From Methylorubrum thiocyanatum (lineage in GTDB: Bacteria > Pseudomonadota > Alphaproteobacteria > Rhizobiales > Beijerinckiaceae), in NCBI GenBank assembly GCA_014138645.1, contig JACJIB010000007.1, positions 186,001 through 250,000 on the forward strand: a stretch of DNA of 64,000 nucleotides. The letters run 5' to 3'. Below, in pieces: positions 8,811-16,654 of this stretch. The position numbers were made by a program, and so were the translations under genes. Numbering within the stretch: the first letter of the stretch is position 1; every line of letters begins with the position of its first letter. The notes below the pieces were generated by a model that saw only the letters and a list, made by a program, of their open reading frames with translations, had not been told where the DNA came from and searched no databases.

Positions 8811-9674
8811 ATGAAGACCCTGCTCGTTCCGGTCACCCTCCACGACGCCCTGCCCTCCGTCTTCGCCACGGCGGTGCTGGTGGCGCGCCGCTTCGGCAGC
8901 CTGATCGAGGGCGTCGCGTTGCGCCCGGCGCTCGCCGAATACGTGCCCGTGGACATGGTCGGCGGCATGACGTGGCTGCGCGACGAGGAGGCCGATCAGG
9001 CCGAGGCACAGGATGCGGGCCAGCGCTTCGTCGCGGCGATGGAGGCGGCCGGCCTGCCCCGGCGCGAGCCCGGCGCATCCTGCGCCCCGGACGCGGCGGC
9101 CAATGCCGGCCCGCGCTACCGCTGGCAGCCCGACGTGCCGCCGGGCGACGCGTTCCTCGGCCAGTACGCCCGGTTGTTCTCGGCGACCGTCGTCGGCCGC
9201 CCCGGCGCCGACGACGGCTCGCCGCGCATGACCACCTTCGAGACGGCCCTGTTCGAGAGCGGGCGGCCGATCCTGCTGGCACCGCCCGCCGCCCCGTCCT
9301 GCCTCGGCGAGGCGATCCTGATCGCCTGGAACGGCTCGACCGAGACGGCGCGGGCGGTGGCCTTCGCCATGCCGTTCCTGCGCCGTGCCCGGCGCGTGCT
9401 GGTGCTCAGCGCGGAGGGCGGCATGGTGCCGGGACCCAGCGCCGAGGACGTCGCCCGCTCGCTCGCCTGCGAGGGGATCGAGGCCGCCCACAAGGCGCTG
9501 CCCGCCGGCCGCCGCACCCCCGGCGAACTCTACCTCGACCACGCCGAATCCTTCGGCTGCGACCTCCTGATCAAGGGCGCCTATACCCAGAGCCGCCTGC
9601 GCCAGATGATTTTCGGCGGCCCGACCAGCCACATCCTGTCGCACGCGACCGTGCCCGTGCTGATGGCGCATTGA
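8811..9674 (+). CDS. Universal stress protein (UspA) family
   Basis: A 287-residue UspA-fold protein. It opens with MKTLLVPVTLHD, the usual first strand, and ends with the typical terminal motif, TSHILSHATVPVLM, in place of the common G-S-x-T-x-x-x-L. The length corresponds to two Usp units, of which the C-terminal one (from about LIAWNGSTETARA) is well formed and the N-terminal one is weaker. Such proteins bind nucleotides or hydrophobic ligands and are induced by stress; no specific role can be assigned. It is preceded by GGAGG before the ATG and is monocistronic. Confidence 0.85.
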   Translation: MKTLLVPVTLHDALPSVFATAVLVARRFGSLIEGVALRPALAEYVPVDMVGGMTWLRDEEADQAEAQDAGQRFVAAMEAAGLPRREPGASCAPDAAANAGPRYRWQPDVPPGDAFLGQYARLFSATVVGRPGADDGSPRMTTFETALFESGRPILLAPPAAPSCLGEAILIAWNGSTETARAVAFAMPFLRRARRVLVLSAEGGMVPGPSAEDVARSLACEGIEAAHKALPAGRRTPGELYLDHAESFGCDLLIKGAYTQSRLRQMIFGGPTSHILSHATVPVLMAH

Positions 9675-10016
9675 GGGGCGGCGCCCGCTCCGCCGACGCT
9701 TCGCAGCGCGATTTCGCCTTGTCGCCGAGGACGTTCGTCCAAATGCGTCCCGATCCCTGTGCCGGTTCACCGAGATGGGTCTGGGCGCGGTGAAGACTCG
9801 TGCCGCATTCAATCGTGCCCGTCCGGAGTTGCCAGTCGCGGCTTCGATCGCTAAAGTCCTGAAAAGGTTGAAGTTTTCAATCATTCTAATCTGCGTCCGC
9901 CTCAAATCGGCCGGTTTCCGGTGGCCTTGAGCGGCGTGAATGATCGGAAGGCTTCGAGTCCGCCGGTTCTCACGGGTCGGCATGTCCGACAGGCACGACA
10001 GGTTGCGATCACCCGC
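9675..10016. other. Intergenic region upstream of bfd
   Basis: A 342-base gap without a reading frame that looks coding. Its only marked feature is an AT-rich island at about 9850-9895 in otherwise GC-rich DNA, which carries the iron-box-like site described separately and is the likely promoter region of bfd. Confidence 0.5.
9875..9890. promoter_or_regulatory. Possible Irr/ICE-like iron operator
   Basis: Read on the minus strand the site is ATTAGAATGATTGAAA. The left half TTAGAA matches the half-site of the Rhizobiales iron control element (TTTAGAA-N3-TTCTAAA) and the second half TTGAAA matches it partly. It lies about 130 bases upstream of bfd, a gene class normally under iron control. This is a by-eye match only. 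Confidence 0.35.
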
Positions 10017-10286
10017 ATGATTGTCTGCTCTTGCAACGTCCTCTCCGACGGACAGGTGCGCGCGTGCCTGCAGCCGGGTCCGGGCTGTCCCCGCACCCCC
10101 GCTCAGGTCTATGGCTGCCTCGGCTGCAGTCCGAAATGCGGACGCTGCGCCCGGACTATCCGCTCGATCCTGCGCAAGGCCATGGACGAGGCCGCGCCCG
10201 CACATGCCTGCTCGACCGCCTGCGAAGCGTCTTGCAGTTTGGGATCATTCCAAACTACAAGGGAGCCCGAGGGCGTCGCAGCCTGA
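10017..10286 (+). CDS. bfd: Bacterioferritin-associated ferredoxin
   Basis: A [2Fe-2S] protein of 89 residues that docks on bacterioferritin and passes electrons to its haem to release stored iron. The four cluster ligands fit the family pattern: C4-x-C6 at the start (MIVCSCN) and C41-x-x-C44 (CGRC). Two further Cys (C34, C37) in GCLGC and three in the C-terminal tail are extra. The ATG at 10017 gives exactly the normal N-terminus; in-frame upstream codons do not. The bfr gene follows 44 bases later on the same strand, so the pair is probably one transcript. Confidence 0.9.
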   Translation: MIVCSCNVLSDGQVRACLQPGPGCPRTPAQVYGCLGCSPKCGRCARTIRSILRKAMDEAAPAHACSTACEASCSLGSFQTTREPEGVAA

Positions 10287-10330
10287 GACGAGCGCTCGTT
10301 CGTCCCGACGCCTCACGAGGAGAGTGACGG

Positions 10331-10828
10331 ATGAAGGGCGATGCCAAGGTCATCGATTATCTCAACCGGGGCCTGCGCAGCGAGCTGACGGCCGTCAACC
10401 AGTACTGGCTGCACTTCCGTCTGCTGAACGACTGGGGCTACGTCGATCTCGCCAAGTTCTGGCGCAAGGAATCGATCGAGGAGATGAACCACGCCGACCG
10501 GTTCATCGACCGGATCCTGTTCCTCGACGGCTTCCCGAACCTGCAGGAACTCGACCCGCTGCGGATCGGCCAGAACGTGCAGGAGATCATCGAGTGCGAC
10601 CTCGCCGCCGAGAACGAGGCGCGCGCGCTCTATCTCGAAGCCGCCAAGTACTGCGATTCGATCAATGACCGCGTCTCCAAGCGGCTGTTCGAGGATCTGG
10701 CCGAGGACGAGGAGGGTCATATCGACTTCCTCGAGACCCAGCTCGACCTGATCGGCCAGATCGGCCTGCCGCTCTACGCCCAGCGCCATGTCGGCGGCCT
10801 GGAGCAGATCGCGCCCGAGAAGGAGTAA
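10331..10828 (+). CDS. bfr: Bacterioferritin
   Basis: Iron-storage protein that assembles into a 24-subunit haem-containing shell. All ferroxidase ligands are at their standard positions in the 165-residue chain: E18, E51, H54, E94, E127 and H130, and the haem ligand M52 is present (EEMNHAD). The length is normal. GGAGAGTGACGG precedes the ATG. It follows bfd, its electron donor, in the usual arrangement. Confidence 0.97.
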   Translation: MKGDAKVIDYLNRGLRSELTAVNQYWLHFRLLNDWGYVDLAKFWRKESIEEMNHADRFIDRILFLDGFPNLQELDPLRIGQNVQEIIECDLAAENEARALYLEAAKYCDSINDRVSKRLFEDLAEDEEGHIDFLETQLDLIGQIGLPLYAQRHVGGLEQIAPEKE

Positions 10829-10840
10829 TTCCTTCCAAGT

Positions 10841-10866
10841 CCCTCTCCCCGCATGCGGGGAGAGGG
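10841..10866. terminator. 26-bp perfect palindrome between bfr and msrA
   Basis: CCCTCTCCCCGCA and its exact complement TGCGGGGAGAGGG meet without a loop at 10841-10866. It lies between the convergent bfr and msrA genes and could act as a bidirectional terminator. The same sequence type is often a dispersed extragenic palindrome in related genomes, so a repeat-family origin is possible. Confidence 0.55.
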
Positions 10867-10893
10867 GATCGCGTGCCGTTTCGATACTGGTCC

Positions 10894-11610
10894 TTACGCC
10901 GGCGGGCGGCCCACCAGCACCGGCTGCGCGTTCGCCCGCTCCGGGAACAGAGCCTTGAGATCCCGCAGCTTCGGCGCGTCGTTGACGGCGATGTAGCTGT
11001 TGGTCGGGTGAAGCGTCATGTAGTCCTGGTGGTAGCCCTCCGCCGGGTAGAAGGCGCCGGACTCGATCCGGGTGGCGATGGGCTTTGAAAAGATCTTCGC
11101 CCCGTCGAGCTGGGCGATGTAGGCCTTGGCCACCGCGGCCTGCTCCGCATCCGCAGGGAAGAGCGCCGAGCGGTATTGCGGGCCGGTATCGGGGCCCTGC
11201 CGGTCCACCTCGGTCGGGTCGAGCGCCACCGAGAAGAAGATCTGCAAGAGTTCGTCGTAGCGCACCACCGCCGGATCGTAGGTGACCTGCACCGCCTCCG
11301 CGTGCCCGGTGCGGCCTGTGCCGACCTCCTCGTAGCGCGCGCTTGCCCGGGTGCCGCCGGCATAGCCTGAGACCGCGTTCTTCACGCCCTTCACGTGCTG
11401 GAACACGCCCTGCACGCCCCAGAAGCAGCCGCCCGCGAAGGTGGCCGTGCGCAAGCCCGGTTTCTCCCGGGCGGTCATCGCCGCCTCGGGCAGACGCTGA
11501 CCGCCCTCCTCCGCGGAAGCGGGCGCCAGGGGCAGGGCCGCGCCGACGAGCAGGGCGAGGCCGGTAAGGCCGCCGATCAGAAGCGGCGCGCGCAGGCGTT
11601 CGGTCGTCAT
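10894..11610 (-). CDS. msrA: Peptide-methionine (S)-S-oxide reductase, exported
   Basis: Reduces the S-epimer of methionine sulfoxide in proteins. The catalytic motif GGCFWG places the nucleophile at C62, and the family motifs GYAGG, TGHAEAVQVTYDP and YHQDYM are intact. The 238-residue chain starts with an uncleaved-anchor or signal-type segment (residues 8-32, ending ALPLAPASA), so this copy works in the envelope. The second of two tandem ATGs (11610) is best spaced from AGGAG. It lies 29 bases after msrB on the same strand, an operon for repair of oxidised periplasmic proteins. Confidence 0.95.
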   Translation of the reverse strand: MTTERLRAPLLIGGLTGLALLVGAALPLAPASAEEGGQRLPEAAMTAREKPGLRTATFAGGCFWGVQGVFQHVKGVKNAVSGYAGGTRASARYEEVGTGRTGHAEAVQVTYDPAVVRYDELLQIFFSVALDPTEVDRQGPDTGPQYRSALFPADAEQAAVAKAYIAQLDGAKIFSKPIATRIESGAFYPAEGYHQDYMTLHPTNSYIAVNDAPKLRDLKALFPERANAQPVLVGRPPA

Positions 11611-11639
11611 CATCTCGCTCCTCGTCTCGGATCCGCGTT

Positions 11640-12143
11640 TCAGGCCGGGCCGTCGGCGGAGGGCTCGAAGCGCAGGGACACGCCGTTCATGCAGTAGCGC
11701 AGGCCGGTCGGCTTCGGCCCGTCCTCGAAGACGTGGCCGAGATGGCCGCCGCAGCGGCGGCAATGCACCTCCGTGCGCCGCATGCCGTAGGCGGTGTCGA
11801 CCTGCGTCGCGACCGCGTCGGGCAGGGGTTCGAAGAAGCTCGGCCAGCCGGTGCCGCTGTCGAACTTGGTTTTTGATGAGAACAGCGGCAGGTCGCAGCC
11901 GGCGCAGGAGAAGCGGCCTGGGCGCTTCTCGCCGTTGAGCGGACTCGTATAGGCCCGCTCGGTGCCGTGCTCGCGCAACACCTTGTAGGCGGCGGGCGCG
12001 AGCAGGGCGCGCCACTCGGCTTCGGACTTCTCGACCTCGAAAGGCCCGCTCGCCGCCGGACCGGCCATGACGGCCGTGAGACGGGAGGCGGCGAGCAGGC
12101 CCAGCAGCGAGGCTCCGGCACGCAAGGTCTGGCGGCGGTTCAT
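11640..12143 (-). CDS. msrB: Peptide-methionine (R)-S-oxide reductase, exported
   Basis: Reduces the R-epimer of methionine sulfoxide and complements MsrA. The 167-residue chain has the structural zinc site C80-C83 and C128-C131, the GTGWPSF motif and the catalytic C151 in RYCMNGVSLRF. The N-terminus MNRRQTLRAGASLLGLLAAS has a twin arginine followed by a hydrophobic stretch, a Tat-type export signal. The ATG at 12143 has GGAG nine bases upstream. msrA follows at once. Confidence 0.95.
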   Translation of the reverse strand: MNRRQTLRAGASLLGLLAASRLTAVMAGPAASGPFEVEKSEAEWRALLAPAAYKVLREHGTERAYTSPLNGEKRPGRFSCAGCDLPLFSSKTKFDSGTGWPSFFEPLPDAVATQVDTAYGMRRTEVHCRRCGGHLGHVFEDGPKPTGLRYCMNGVSLRFEPSADGPA

Positions 12144-12388
12144 GCGCGAGGACTCCGACGAGGCAAGCGGCCCGCCGGCCTTGACGGGCGGCGGGCTCCC
12201 CCGGCGCGGGGACGGGCCGAGGCTGTTCAATCGCGCGCAACCGATAGCACGGAACCGGCCGGTCCGCCGCGAAGACGAACCGCCGCACTCCGTCTCGCCC
12301 CCGTTGCGCGTCGGTCCCGCCCTGTCCCGCGTCTGTCCCGGAGCCGCGGGCGATCCCCGCTCTCGCCGGTCGAACCACCTGCGCATAG

Positions 12389-12420
12389 AAAAAGCCCCGC
12401 GGCCGGTGAGGGGGCGGGGC
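12389..12420 (-). terminator. Minus-strand intrinsic terminator without a gene
   Basis: On the minus strand GCCCCGC (12414-12420) pairs with GCGGGGC (12394-12400) across a 13-base loop and is followed by TTTTTC. No minus-strand protein gene ends here. It lies about 245 bases upstream of the msrB start on the same strand, so it should end an independent short transcript. Confidence 0.6.
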
Positions 12421-12480
12421 GAGGAGGGGTTGGTGATGACAGCCTCGGAGGGACATCCGAGGCGATCCTGCCGTTAAGCC
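12389..12480 (-). ncRNA. Candidate small RNA with anti-Shine-Dalgarno motifs
   Basis: Ending at the orphan terminator is a stretch with an RNA-like layout on the minus strand: a hairpin (CCTCGGA / TCCGAGG, 12443-12462) with CCC in its loop, then a single-stranded C-rich run CCCCTCCTC, then the terminator. CCTCC-type loops are typical of small RNAs that bind ribosome sites. The 5' end is a guess, as no clear promoter was found. Confidence 0.35.
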
Positions 12481-12707
12481 AGGGTCGTGCGGCCCGCACT
12501 GACATCCGTTAGGGGTGCGCCGCGCGGGACCGGCCGCGCGGGGATCCCGGCCATCGATCCGGGCGAACTCGGCCGGCCGCTCGGCAAGGCTGTTCGGCAA
12601 GGCCGTCGCCGGATGCCGCGATGTGCGCCCCGGCACCGGCGCCGCCTCGCGCCTCGTGCGGCGCCTCGGCCGCCCCCGGTGCCGCCCCCGTGCCGCGTTG
12701 ACGCTGC

Positions 12708-12755
12708 GGGACGTGCACATTACCTCCTGTGGTCAGCCGGCTAGGACACGCTCCC
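12708..12755 (+). promoter_or_regulatory. Possible structured leader of metX
   Basis: GGGACGTG (12708-12715) pairs with CACG-C-TCCC (12747-12755), an eight-pair stem with one bulge, around a 31-base loop. It lies about 105 bases upstream of metX and just after a TTGACG box. I compared it with the SAM-II riboswitch known before metX/metA genes of this class and could not make the pseudoknot fit, so it is only a candidate structure. Confidence 0.25.
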
Positions 12756-12859
12756 AGAGCACGCTCGCGGGTGCATCGCTCCATCCGCCCCGCGATCGGC
12801 GGGACAGTCGGTGCCGGGCCGCTCGGGACCGGTTCCAGGGCCGGCACCCGGGACATGCC

Positions 12860-14077
12860 ATGGATTCCACCCTTACCCCGAACGCCGAGCACGGCGCCGA
12901 GAGCCTCCTGCGGGAGGAGGCGCGCCGGGCGGTCTACGAGGCCTCCCCGGCCTCCGACCCGCGCAGCCCCGTGATGCTGTTCTCCGCCGACGAGCCGCTC
13001 GCCATGGATTCCGGCGCGCGGCTGGCCCCTTTCCAAGTCGCCTACCAGACCGCCGGGACCCTCAACGCGCAGCGCTCGAACGCGGTGCTGATCTGCCACG
13101 CGCTCACCGGCGACCAGCACTTCGCCCACCGCCACCCCGTGACGGGCAAGCCCGGCTGGTGGGAGACCCTGGTGGGGCCGGGCAAGCCCGTCGACACCGA
13201 CCGCTACTTCGTCGTCTGCTCCAACGTCATCGGCTCCTGCATGGGCTCGACCGGGCCCGCCTCGCTCAACCCGGAGACGGGCCGGCCCTACGGCCTCGAC
13301 TTCCCCCTGGTGACGATCCGCGACATGGTCCGCGCCCAGGCGATGCTGCTCGACCGCCTCGGCATCCCGGATCTCTTCCTCTGCATCGGCGGCTCGATGG
13401 GCGGCATGCAGGTGCTGCAATGGGCCTCGCTCTTCCCTGAGCGGGTGTTTGCCGCCATGCCCATCGCCACCGGCGCGCGGCACTCGGCGCAGAACATCGC
13501 CTTCCACGAGGTCGGCCGGCAGGCGATTATGGCCGATCCGGCCTGGGCCGACGGACGCTATCTCGAAGAGGGCACGCGGCCGGCCAAGGGGCTCGGCGTC
13601 GCGCGGATGGGCGCGCACATCACCTACCTGTCCGAGCCGGCCCTGCACCGCAAGTTCGGCCGCCGCCTGCAGAACCGGGCCGCGCCGACCTTCTCCTTCA
13701 ACGCCGATTTCCAGATCGAGAGCTACCTGCGCCACCAGGGCCTCAGCTTCGTCGAGCGCTTCGACGCCAACGCCTACCTCTATCTCACCCGGGCGATGGA
13801 CTATTTCGACCTCGCCGAGGACCATGGCGGCGTGCTCGGCAACGCCTTCCGCGGGTCGAAGACCCGCTTCTGCGTGATGTCCTTCACCTCGGACTGGCTG
13901 TTTCCGACCGCCGATTCCCGCGCCATCGTCCACGCGCTGAACGCGGTGGCGGCCCCCGTCGCCTTCGTCGAGGTCGAGAGCGACAAGGGCCACGACGCCT
14001 TCCTGCTCGACGAGCCGGCGATGTTCTCCGCCGCGAAGGGCTTCATCGACGCCGCCGCTCGGGCGCGAGGACTGTAG
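12860..14077 (+). CDS. metX: Homoserine O-acetyltransferase
   Basis: Alpha/beta-hydrolase-fold enzyme that acetylates homoserine, the first committed step to methionine. In the 405-residue chain the nucleophile is S179 in CIGGSMGGMQVLQW, with D345 (SFTSDWLFP) and H378 (SDKGHDAF) completing the triad; the oxyanion segment CHALTGDQH is present. The ATG at 12860 gives the normal length. metW follows after six bases, the standard alphaproteobacterial metXW pair. Confidence 0.95.
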   Translation: MDSTLTPNAEHGAESLLREEARRAVYEASPASDPRSPVMLFSADEPLAMDSGARLAPFQVAYQTAGTLNAQRSNAVLICHALTGDQHFAHRHPVTGKPGWWETLVGPGKPVDTDRYFVVCSNVIGSCMGSTGPASLNPETGRPYGLDFPLVTIRDMVRAQAMLLDRLGIPDLFLCIGGSMGGMQVLQWASLFPERVFAAMPIATGARHSAQNIAFHEVGRQAIMADPAWADGRYLEEGTRPAKGLGVARMGAHITYLSEPALHRKFGRRLQNRAAPTFSFNADFQIESYLRHQGLSFVERFDANAYLYLTRAMDYFDLAEDHGGVLGNAFRGSKTRFCVMSFTSDWLFPTADSRAIVHALNAVAAPVAFVEVESDKGHDAFLLDEPAMFSAAKGFIDAAARARGL

Positions 14078-14083
14078 ATCACC

Positions 14084-14773
14084 ATGAGCGAGAGCCTGAC
14101 CGACGCCGCCTCGGGCGTGCCGTGGGACGCCGCCGAAGCCCTGCCGCGGGGCGACGGTGCGGCCCGCATCGACCACATCGTCGTGCTCGGCCTCGTGCCG
14201 CCGGGCGCGCGCGTCCTCGATATCGGCTGCGGCGACGGCTCGCTCCTGGCGCTCCTGCGCGACCGGCGCGGGGTCGATGGCCGCGGCATCGAGTTGTCGC
14301 GCGAGGGCGTCAATGCCTGCCTCGCCCGCGGCCTGCCGGTGATCCAGGGCGACGCGGACACCGACCTCGCCAACTATCCCGACGACGCCTTCGACGTGGT
14401 GGTCCTCTCCCAGACGATCCAGGCGACCCGCAACCCGCGCATCGTGCTGGAGCACCTGCTGCGGATCGGCCGGCAGGTCATCATCTCGTTCCCGAATTTC
14501 GGCCATTGGCGGGTGCGGGCCGAACTCGCCTTCCGCGGCCGGATGCCCGTCACCGAGATCATGCCGGAGACGTGGTACGAGACCCCCAACATCCATCACT
14601 GCACGATCCGCGACTTCGTCGGCCTGTGCCGCGACGTCGGCGCCCGCATCGAGAAGGCCACCGCCCTCGACGCGCGGGGGCGCCCCATGCGCTTCTCGAT
14701 GCCGTGGTGGTTCTGGAACCTGATCGGCGCGCAGGGCGTGTTCCTGCTGAGGCGCGGCGGGGAGCGGGGGTGA
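14084..14773 (+). CDS. metW: Methionine biosynthesis protein MetW
   Basis: A 229-residue protein with a class I methyltransferase fold that acts together with MetX. The SAM-binding motif VLDIGCGDGSLLALL (about residues 44-58) and family-specific stretches SQTIQATRNP, FPNFGHWRVR and MPETWYETPNIHHCTIRDF are intact. An extra 25-residue N-terminal segment precedes the normal RIDHIVVLGLV. It is six bases downstream of metX and cotranscribed with it. Confidence 0.95.
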   Translation: MSESLTDAASGVPWDAAEALPRGDGAARIDHIVVLGLVPPGARVLDIGCGDGSLLALLRDRRGVDGRGIELSREGVNACLARGLPVIQGDADTDLANYPDDAFDVVVLSQTIQATRNPRIVLEHLLRIGRQVIISFPNFGHWRVRAELAFRGRMPVTEIMPETWYETPNIHHCTIRDFVGLCRDVGARIEKATALDARGRPMRFSMPWWFWNLIGAQGVFLLRRGGERG

Positions 14774-14804
14774 GTTTCTTGTCTCTCGTGTCCGAGAGGC
14801 ACGC

Positions 14805-15134
14805 TCAGCCCGCCTTCTCCTTCGCTCGCACGTAGCTCTTGAGCACCGCGTTGATCCGGGACTGATAACCCTTCCCGGTGCTCCGGAAATGCCTGAGCAC
14901 GTCGGGGTCGAGCCGCAGGGTGATCTGCTCCTTGGTCTCGGCTTCGACGGGGGTCGCCGTGTCCCAGAACTCCGCCGGGATCGCGCCTGCATCTGGGTCG
15001 TCGGCGGCGCGGTGTTCAATCGCCTCGTCGGTCAGCGCCTTGAAGGCGCTGCTCAGCGGCGGGGCGGGCGGCATGTCGTCGAGGCTGTCAAACCGGACGA
15101 GCTTTCCGCGCGGTCGCGTAGACTTTTCGGTCAT
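14805..15134 (-). CDS. brnA: BrnA family antitoxin
   Basis: Antitoxin of the type II BrnT/BrnA system, 109 residues. The C-terminal part is a ribbon-helix-helix-type DNA-binding domain: ETKEQITLRLDPDVLRHFRSTGKGYQ, then INAVLKSYVRA, where the RLD strand would contact DNA and the GKGYQ turn is a BrnA hallmark. The N-terminal half is likely the flexible toxin-binding part. Its start lies 47 bases inside brnT, so translation is coupled. In the family BrnA with BrnT represses its own promoter; a fitting inverted repeat lies upstream of brnT. Confidence 0.9.
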   Translation of the reverse strand: MTEKSTRPRGKLVRFDSLDDMPPAPPLSSAFKALTDEAIEHRAADDPDAGAIPAEFWDTATPVEAETKEQITLRLDPDVLRHFRSTGKGYQSRINAVLKSYVRAKEKAG

Positions 15135-15372
15135 GTCTGCTCGCCTTCCATACTGAGATGATGCGAATGTCCCCGTCGCGTAGGGTGTAGACCACCCGCA
15201 GCACCGCGTTGTCGTACTCTCCAAGGGCGATGAAACGGCGTTCGCCGTCGTCGCGCCGGGTGTCTTCGCGGGTCAGCCGGACGCCCCGAAAAATCTCGGC
15301 CGCCTGCCGGAAACCGATCAGGTGCTTGGCTTGGTTGGCCGCATCCTTCTCGAGGTCCCACTGAAAGCCCAT
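15088..15372 (-). CDS. brnT: BrnT family ribonuclease toxin
   Basis: A RelE-like ribonuclease toxin of 94 residues that stops translation when free. The family pattern is clear: FQWDLEKDAANQAKHLIGF at the start, DGERRFIALGEYDNAVLRVVYTLRDGDIRIISVWKA in the middle, with catalytic-type basic residues RRF, R and the final RKVYATAR. AGAGG lies close before the ATG. brnA overlaps its end by 47 bases, the usual toxin-first order. Confidence 0.9.
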   Translation of the reverse strand: MGFQWDLEKDAANQAKHLIGFRQAAEIFRGVRLTREDTRRDDGERRFIALGEYDNAVLRVVYTLRDGDIRIISVWKASRHDRKVYATARKARPV

Positions 15373-15381
15373 ACCTCTCGT

Positions 15382-15400
15382 GTAGCTACAAATCGTAGCT
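15382..15400. promoter_or_regulatory. Inverted-repeat operator candidate of brnTA
   Basis: AGCTAC-AAATC-GTAGCT (15384-15400), a 6-bp inverted repeat with five-base spacer, begins 12 bases before the brnT start. The left arm sits within a GTAGCTAC palindrome. Position and symmetry suit a ribbon-helix-helix autorepressor such as BrnA. Confidence 0.5.
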
Positions 15401-15451
15401 CCGAGAAGGTCGCTTTCTGTTGCCGCGTGCGCTTTCGCGGCCGACTGACCG

Positions 15452-16243
15452 TCAGAGCGTCCCCGACGGGTCCGTCGCGGGGACGGAGCCGCCCATCGCC
15501 ACGGCGACGGGGTGGCCGTGGCGGGCGAGGTCGGCGCGGCCCTCGGCGAGCAACGCGTCGGAGGCCGTCTCGATCCGGCCCTGCACCTCGGCGAGGAAGG
15601 CGGCGCGGGACAGGCCCGGCGGGATCACCGGCAGGAACTCGATCACCGTGGTGCCCGGCATCCGGCGGAAGCCCCGGCGGCGCCAGTACAGGCCGGTGTT
15701 CAGGGCCACGGGCAGGCAGGGCACGTTCAGCGCCGCGTAGAGGTGGGAGGCGCCCTGCTTGTAGGCGGGCGGCGCCCCGGCCGGGCGGCGGGTGCCCTCG
15801 GGGAAGATGATGAGCTGGCGCCCGTCGCGGATCGCCCCGGCCGCCGCCGCGTTCAGCGCCGCCATGGTCTTGGCGCCCTTGGAGCGGTCGATCGGCACCA
15901 TTCCGCCCCGGCCGAGATACCAGCCGATCACGGGAATCCACATCAGTTCGCGCTTGAGCACGTAGGCGAAATCCTCGAACGCCACCGTGAGCGCCAGGGT
16001 CTCCAGGGCCGACTGGTGCTTGGCGGCGACCAGAAGAGGGCCCTCCGGGATGTTCTCCAGGCCGCGGAACTCCACCCGCGTGCCGCCGATGACTCGCAAC
16101 AGGAGCATCACCGTGCGGCCCCAGAACTGGGCCACCCGGATCACGCCCTTGCGCGCGGCGAGCGCCGGCAGGCCGAAGATCGCGATCAGGGTCGTCGCGA
16201 CGTAGAACGAGAGGTTGAAGGCGAGCGAGCGGAAGAGGAGCAT
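15452..16243 (-). CDS. plsC: 1-acyl-sn-glycerol-3-phosphate acyltransferase
   Basis: Membrane-bound acyltransferase of phospholipid synthesis that makes phosphatidic acid. In the 263-residue protein the acceptor-site motif is KHQSALET (about residue 76), an H-x4-E variant of H-x4-D common in Rhizobiales, and the glycerol-phosphate motif is FPEGTRRP (about 147). An N-terminal hydrophobic segment (FNLSFYVATTLIAIFGLPAL) anchors it. A longer in-frame extension upstream is Arg-rich and has no ribosome site, so the ATG at 16243 is preferred. Confidence 0.9.
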   Translation of the reverse strand: MLLFRSLAFNLSFYVATTLIAIFGLPALAARKGVIRVAQFWGRTVMLLLRVIGGTRVEFRGLENIPEGPLLVAAKHQSALETLALTVAFEDFAYVLKRELMWIPVIGWYLGRGGMVPIDRSKGAKTMAALNAAAAGAIRDGRQLIIFPEGTRRPAGAPPAYKQGASHLYAALNVPCLPVALNTGLYWRRRGFRRMPGTTVIEFLPVIPPGLSRAAFLAEVQGRIETASDALLAEGRADLARHGHPVAVAMGGSVPATDPSGTL

Positions 16244-16654
16244 CTTTGGTCTGCGTGAGGCTGGCGCTCCTTTACCGCGTGCGTCCGCGCTTGCCCACCG
16301 CCGGGCCGCGGAAACCCGTCGGAACCGCCTCGGCCCCGCGCGGAGCGCCACCAGCGCGAGGGCGGCCGTCAGGGACGGTCACCAGCCCCCCGGCGTGTGA
16401 GGCCGGTATCATGCGAGCGCGTCGTAGATGTCCGCGATGCGCGATCGGGTCGTCATGGTGCTTGATAGGACTAAATTCAATAACAGGCTAAAATCTGCGT
16501 GCGGTTCCGTGAACAGACCTCGGATCGACTTACGATCGCCAAGCAACAAATGAGATTTGCTGAATCGTATCTTGTGGATAACTGAGAGGGAGGGGACGAA
16601 TAGGGTGGTTCGCGTGCGAGCGGCCCGTCTTGGAGCGCGCTCGGAGCCGCAGCC
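16244..16654. other. Divergent promoter region between plsC and the kinase gene
   Basis: A 411-base gap. The part next to plsC is GC-rich; 16440-16610 is distinctly AT-rich (many AATC and ATCTTG motifs) and probably holds the promoter of the downstream phosphotransferase gene. No gene, tRNA or clear repeat was found. Confidence 0.45.

Larger units (their letters stand above)
12144..12859. other. Non-coding region between msrB and metX
   Basis: A 716-base divergent region with no convincing protein gene on either strand. It holds a minus-strand intrinsic terminator with a preceding hairpin (12389-12462), read here as a possible small RNA. Nearer metX is a TTGACG box (12698-12703) and a bulged hairpin (12708-12755), which may belong to the metX leader. 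The rest is very GC-rich and featureless. Confidence 0.5.

Noticed and set aside
8475..10205. 576-codon minus-strand frame over the UspA gene
   Set aside because: Antisense of a UspA gene and of bfd; no domain.
10894..12720. Apparent 608-residue MsrA with long N-terminal extension
   Set aside because: The extension runs out of frame through msrB. MsrA has its own ATG with a ribosome site and export segment at 11610.
12708..12755. SAM-II riboswitch before metX
   Set aside because: The expected pseudoknot and its conserved A-rich segment could not be found; only a simple hairpin is visible.
12509..15019. 836-codon frame opposite metX-metW
   Set aside because: It covers two intact enzymes on the other strand and has no recognisable domain.
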